DNA of 38,178 nucleotides, taken from a virus. Positions 37,602 to 38,178 of the stretch are shown piece by piece. The stretch is from positions 1 to 38,178 of the IMG/VR virus record IMGVR_UViG_3300032334_000818; one strand, given 5' to 3'. How positions within the stretch are numbered: position 1 is the first letter of the stretch; every line of letters starts with the position of its first letter. Below the pieces are notes generated by a model. It searched no databases, was not told where the DNA came from, and was given only the letters and a program-made list of their open reading frames with translations. A program made the position numbers and the translations under genes.

Positions 37602-38143
37602 CGACCCGATCTGATCTGTCGCGCTAGGCGATTCCGAACTTCTTTATTGAAAACCTGAGCGAGATCAGCGCTCAGGTTTTTCATTGTCTCCGTTCGGTCA
37701 AATTCATCTATACCCTCTGCAAAAAACCCGTATCTTGCTTCAACGCGGGGGAAATAACGTTCTCCTCCTTGGGATGGGTCTTGCGGATCAGCACCGTAGG
37801 TAACGCTAAAGTGACCTCTCCGACCCCGATTGCGCTCAAAGATGCTATACGGAGCACTTTCTGATACCAATGCTTTTTGTAGGCGACCAGTTTTGACTGG
37901 CGTACCAGCGTTCTCCGCCATGCTTCCCTTTGGTCGAGTGCGATGAAAAATCTCAGCAAGGCTGGTTCCGTACTGCACCCCGTATACTGCTTCCTCAAGT
38001 TTCTCAAAGGCAATATCTTGCATTCTTTCAATTGCGCCTAGAGAGGCATCGCTGCGCAAGGCTTTGCTAAGATTCTGCAGCTCGCGAACCATTCCCTCAA
38101 GACCAGAAATGGCACCCCTAGAGCCGATTGTGGCGCGTGCCAT
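37598..38143 (-). CDS. Head-tail connector, HK97 gp10-like
   Basis: A 181-residue protein with the usual form of the HK97 gp10/neck family: GLEGMVRELQNLSKAL at the N-terminus, a helical IERMQDIAFEKLEEAV, then VKTGRLQKALVSESAPYSI and an end with helix RNRLARQIRSGR. It joins the head connector to the tail terminator. The canonical next gene (tail completion, 35628) lies on the same strand but is separated by the 1.9-kb plus-strand cassette. The ATG overlaps an upstream stop (TAATG). Its DNA also contains the cassette's terminator. Confidence 0.8.
   Translation of the reverse strand: MARATIGSRGAISGLEGMVRELQNLSKALRSDASLGAIERMQDIAFEKLEEAVYGVQYGTSLAEIFHRTRPKGSMAENAGTPVKTGRLQKALVSESAPYSIFERNRGRRGHFSVTYGADPQDPSQGGERYFPRVEARYGFFAEGIDEFDRTETMKNLSADLAQVFNKEVRNRLARQIRSGR
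37654..37681 (+). terminator. Intrinsic terminator for the plus-strand cassette
   Basis: CCTGAGCG (37654-37661), loop AGATCAG, CGCTCAGG (37669-37676), then TTTTT. The stem is perfect. It is embedded in the antisense coding region of the gp10-like gene, where it encodes NLSADLAQVF. AAAA at 37650-37653 gives a shorter U run on the minus strand too. Confidence 0.85.
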
Positions 38144-38178
38144 TATCGCTCTACTCGCTGCGCCTTCACAATGACATG
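38143..38178 (-). CDS. C-terminal end of an upstream head/connector gene (partial)
   Basis: The minus-strand frame from the window edge is open and ends TAA at 38145-38143, overlapping the gp10-like ATG. The visible tail reads HVIVKAQRVER. By position it would be a head-closure or connector protein, but the sequence is too short to prove it. Confidence 0.5.
   Translation of the reverse strand, partial: HVIVKAQRVER

Noticed and set aside
1-38178. Integrase, attachment site, replication origin or lysogeny module
   Set aside because: No recombinase, excisionase, replication protein or clear origin repeats were found. Phage lifestyle cannot be judged from this window.

Overview
The window is a stretch of a tailed double-stranded DNA phage genome, almost certainly a long-tailed siphovirus, rather than a cellular chromosome. 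It carries both terminase subunits, a major tail protein, a frameshifted tail-assembly-chaperone pair, a 1874-residue tape measure protein, tail-tip and spike proteins, a fibre array, and a holin with an endolysin. No integrase, tRNA, rRNA, IS element or CRISPR array was seen. The host is probably an actinobacterium (inference). Several genes have the extended ribosome-binding site AGAAAGGAGG, which matches a 16S 3' tail ending in CCUCCUUUCU. Many other genes start a few bases downstream of a -10 box with no ribosome-binding site, as in leaderless mRNAs, which are common in Actinobacteria.

Layout, left to right. (1) 1-8726 is a plus-strand run of mostly small, tightly overlapping accessory genes. 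It contains winged-helix and zinc-ribbon proteins, a degenerate methyltransferase-like protein, a glycosyltransferase, an NAD-dependent sugar epimerase/dehydratase, an Nmad1/DUF1599 protein and a secreted subtilisin-like protease. One small minus-strand gene (2802-3104) interrupts it. (2) 8695-10597 is the terminase pair on the minus strand, divergent from a zinc-binding HTH regulator at 10671. (3) 11417-18021 is a plus-strand adhesin block: a BppU-like protein, a small beta-domain protein, five paralogous fibres (the last three glycine-rich) and a small cap gene. (4) 18122-19938 encodes a large secreted, probably membrane-anchored surface protein and a small membrane protein. (5) 19939-35628 is the minus-strand lysis and tail operon, read right to left: tail completion, major tail protein, chaperones, tape measure, tip/hub, S74 spike, endolysin, holin, FmdB-like zinc ribbon. 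(6) 35732-37601 is a plus-strand cassette (XhlA-like membrane protein, small HTH protein, metallophosphoesterase) lying inside the structural operon. (7) 37598-38178 resumes the minus-strand head-tail connector genes.

The late genes build and package the virion and lyse the cell. The accessory genes appear to regulate, modify DNA or glycans, and export proteins to the infected cell surface. The most notable observations are a recurrent TANNNT-N6-ATG start architecture on both strands, in two cases with a good -35 at exactly 17 bp; a canonical GGGAAAA -1 frameshift site; five tandem fibres sharing one N-terminal docking module; a subtilase with no visible propeptide; a phage-encoded surface-display-like protein; and an opposite-strand cassette with its own promoters and a terminator embedded in an antisense gene.
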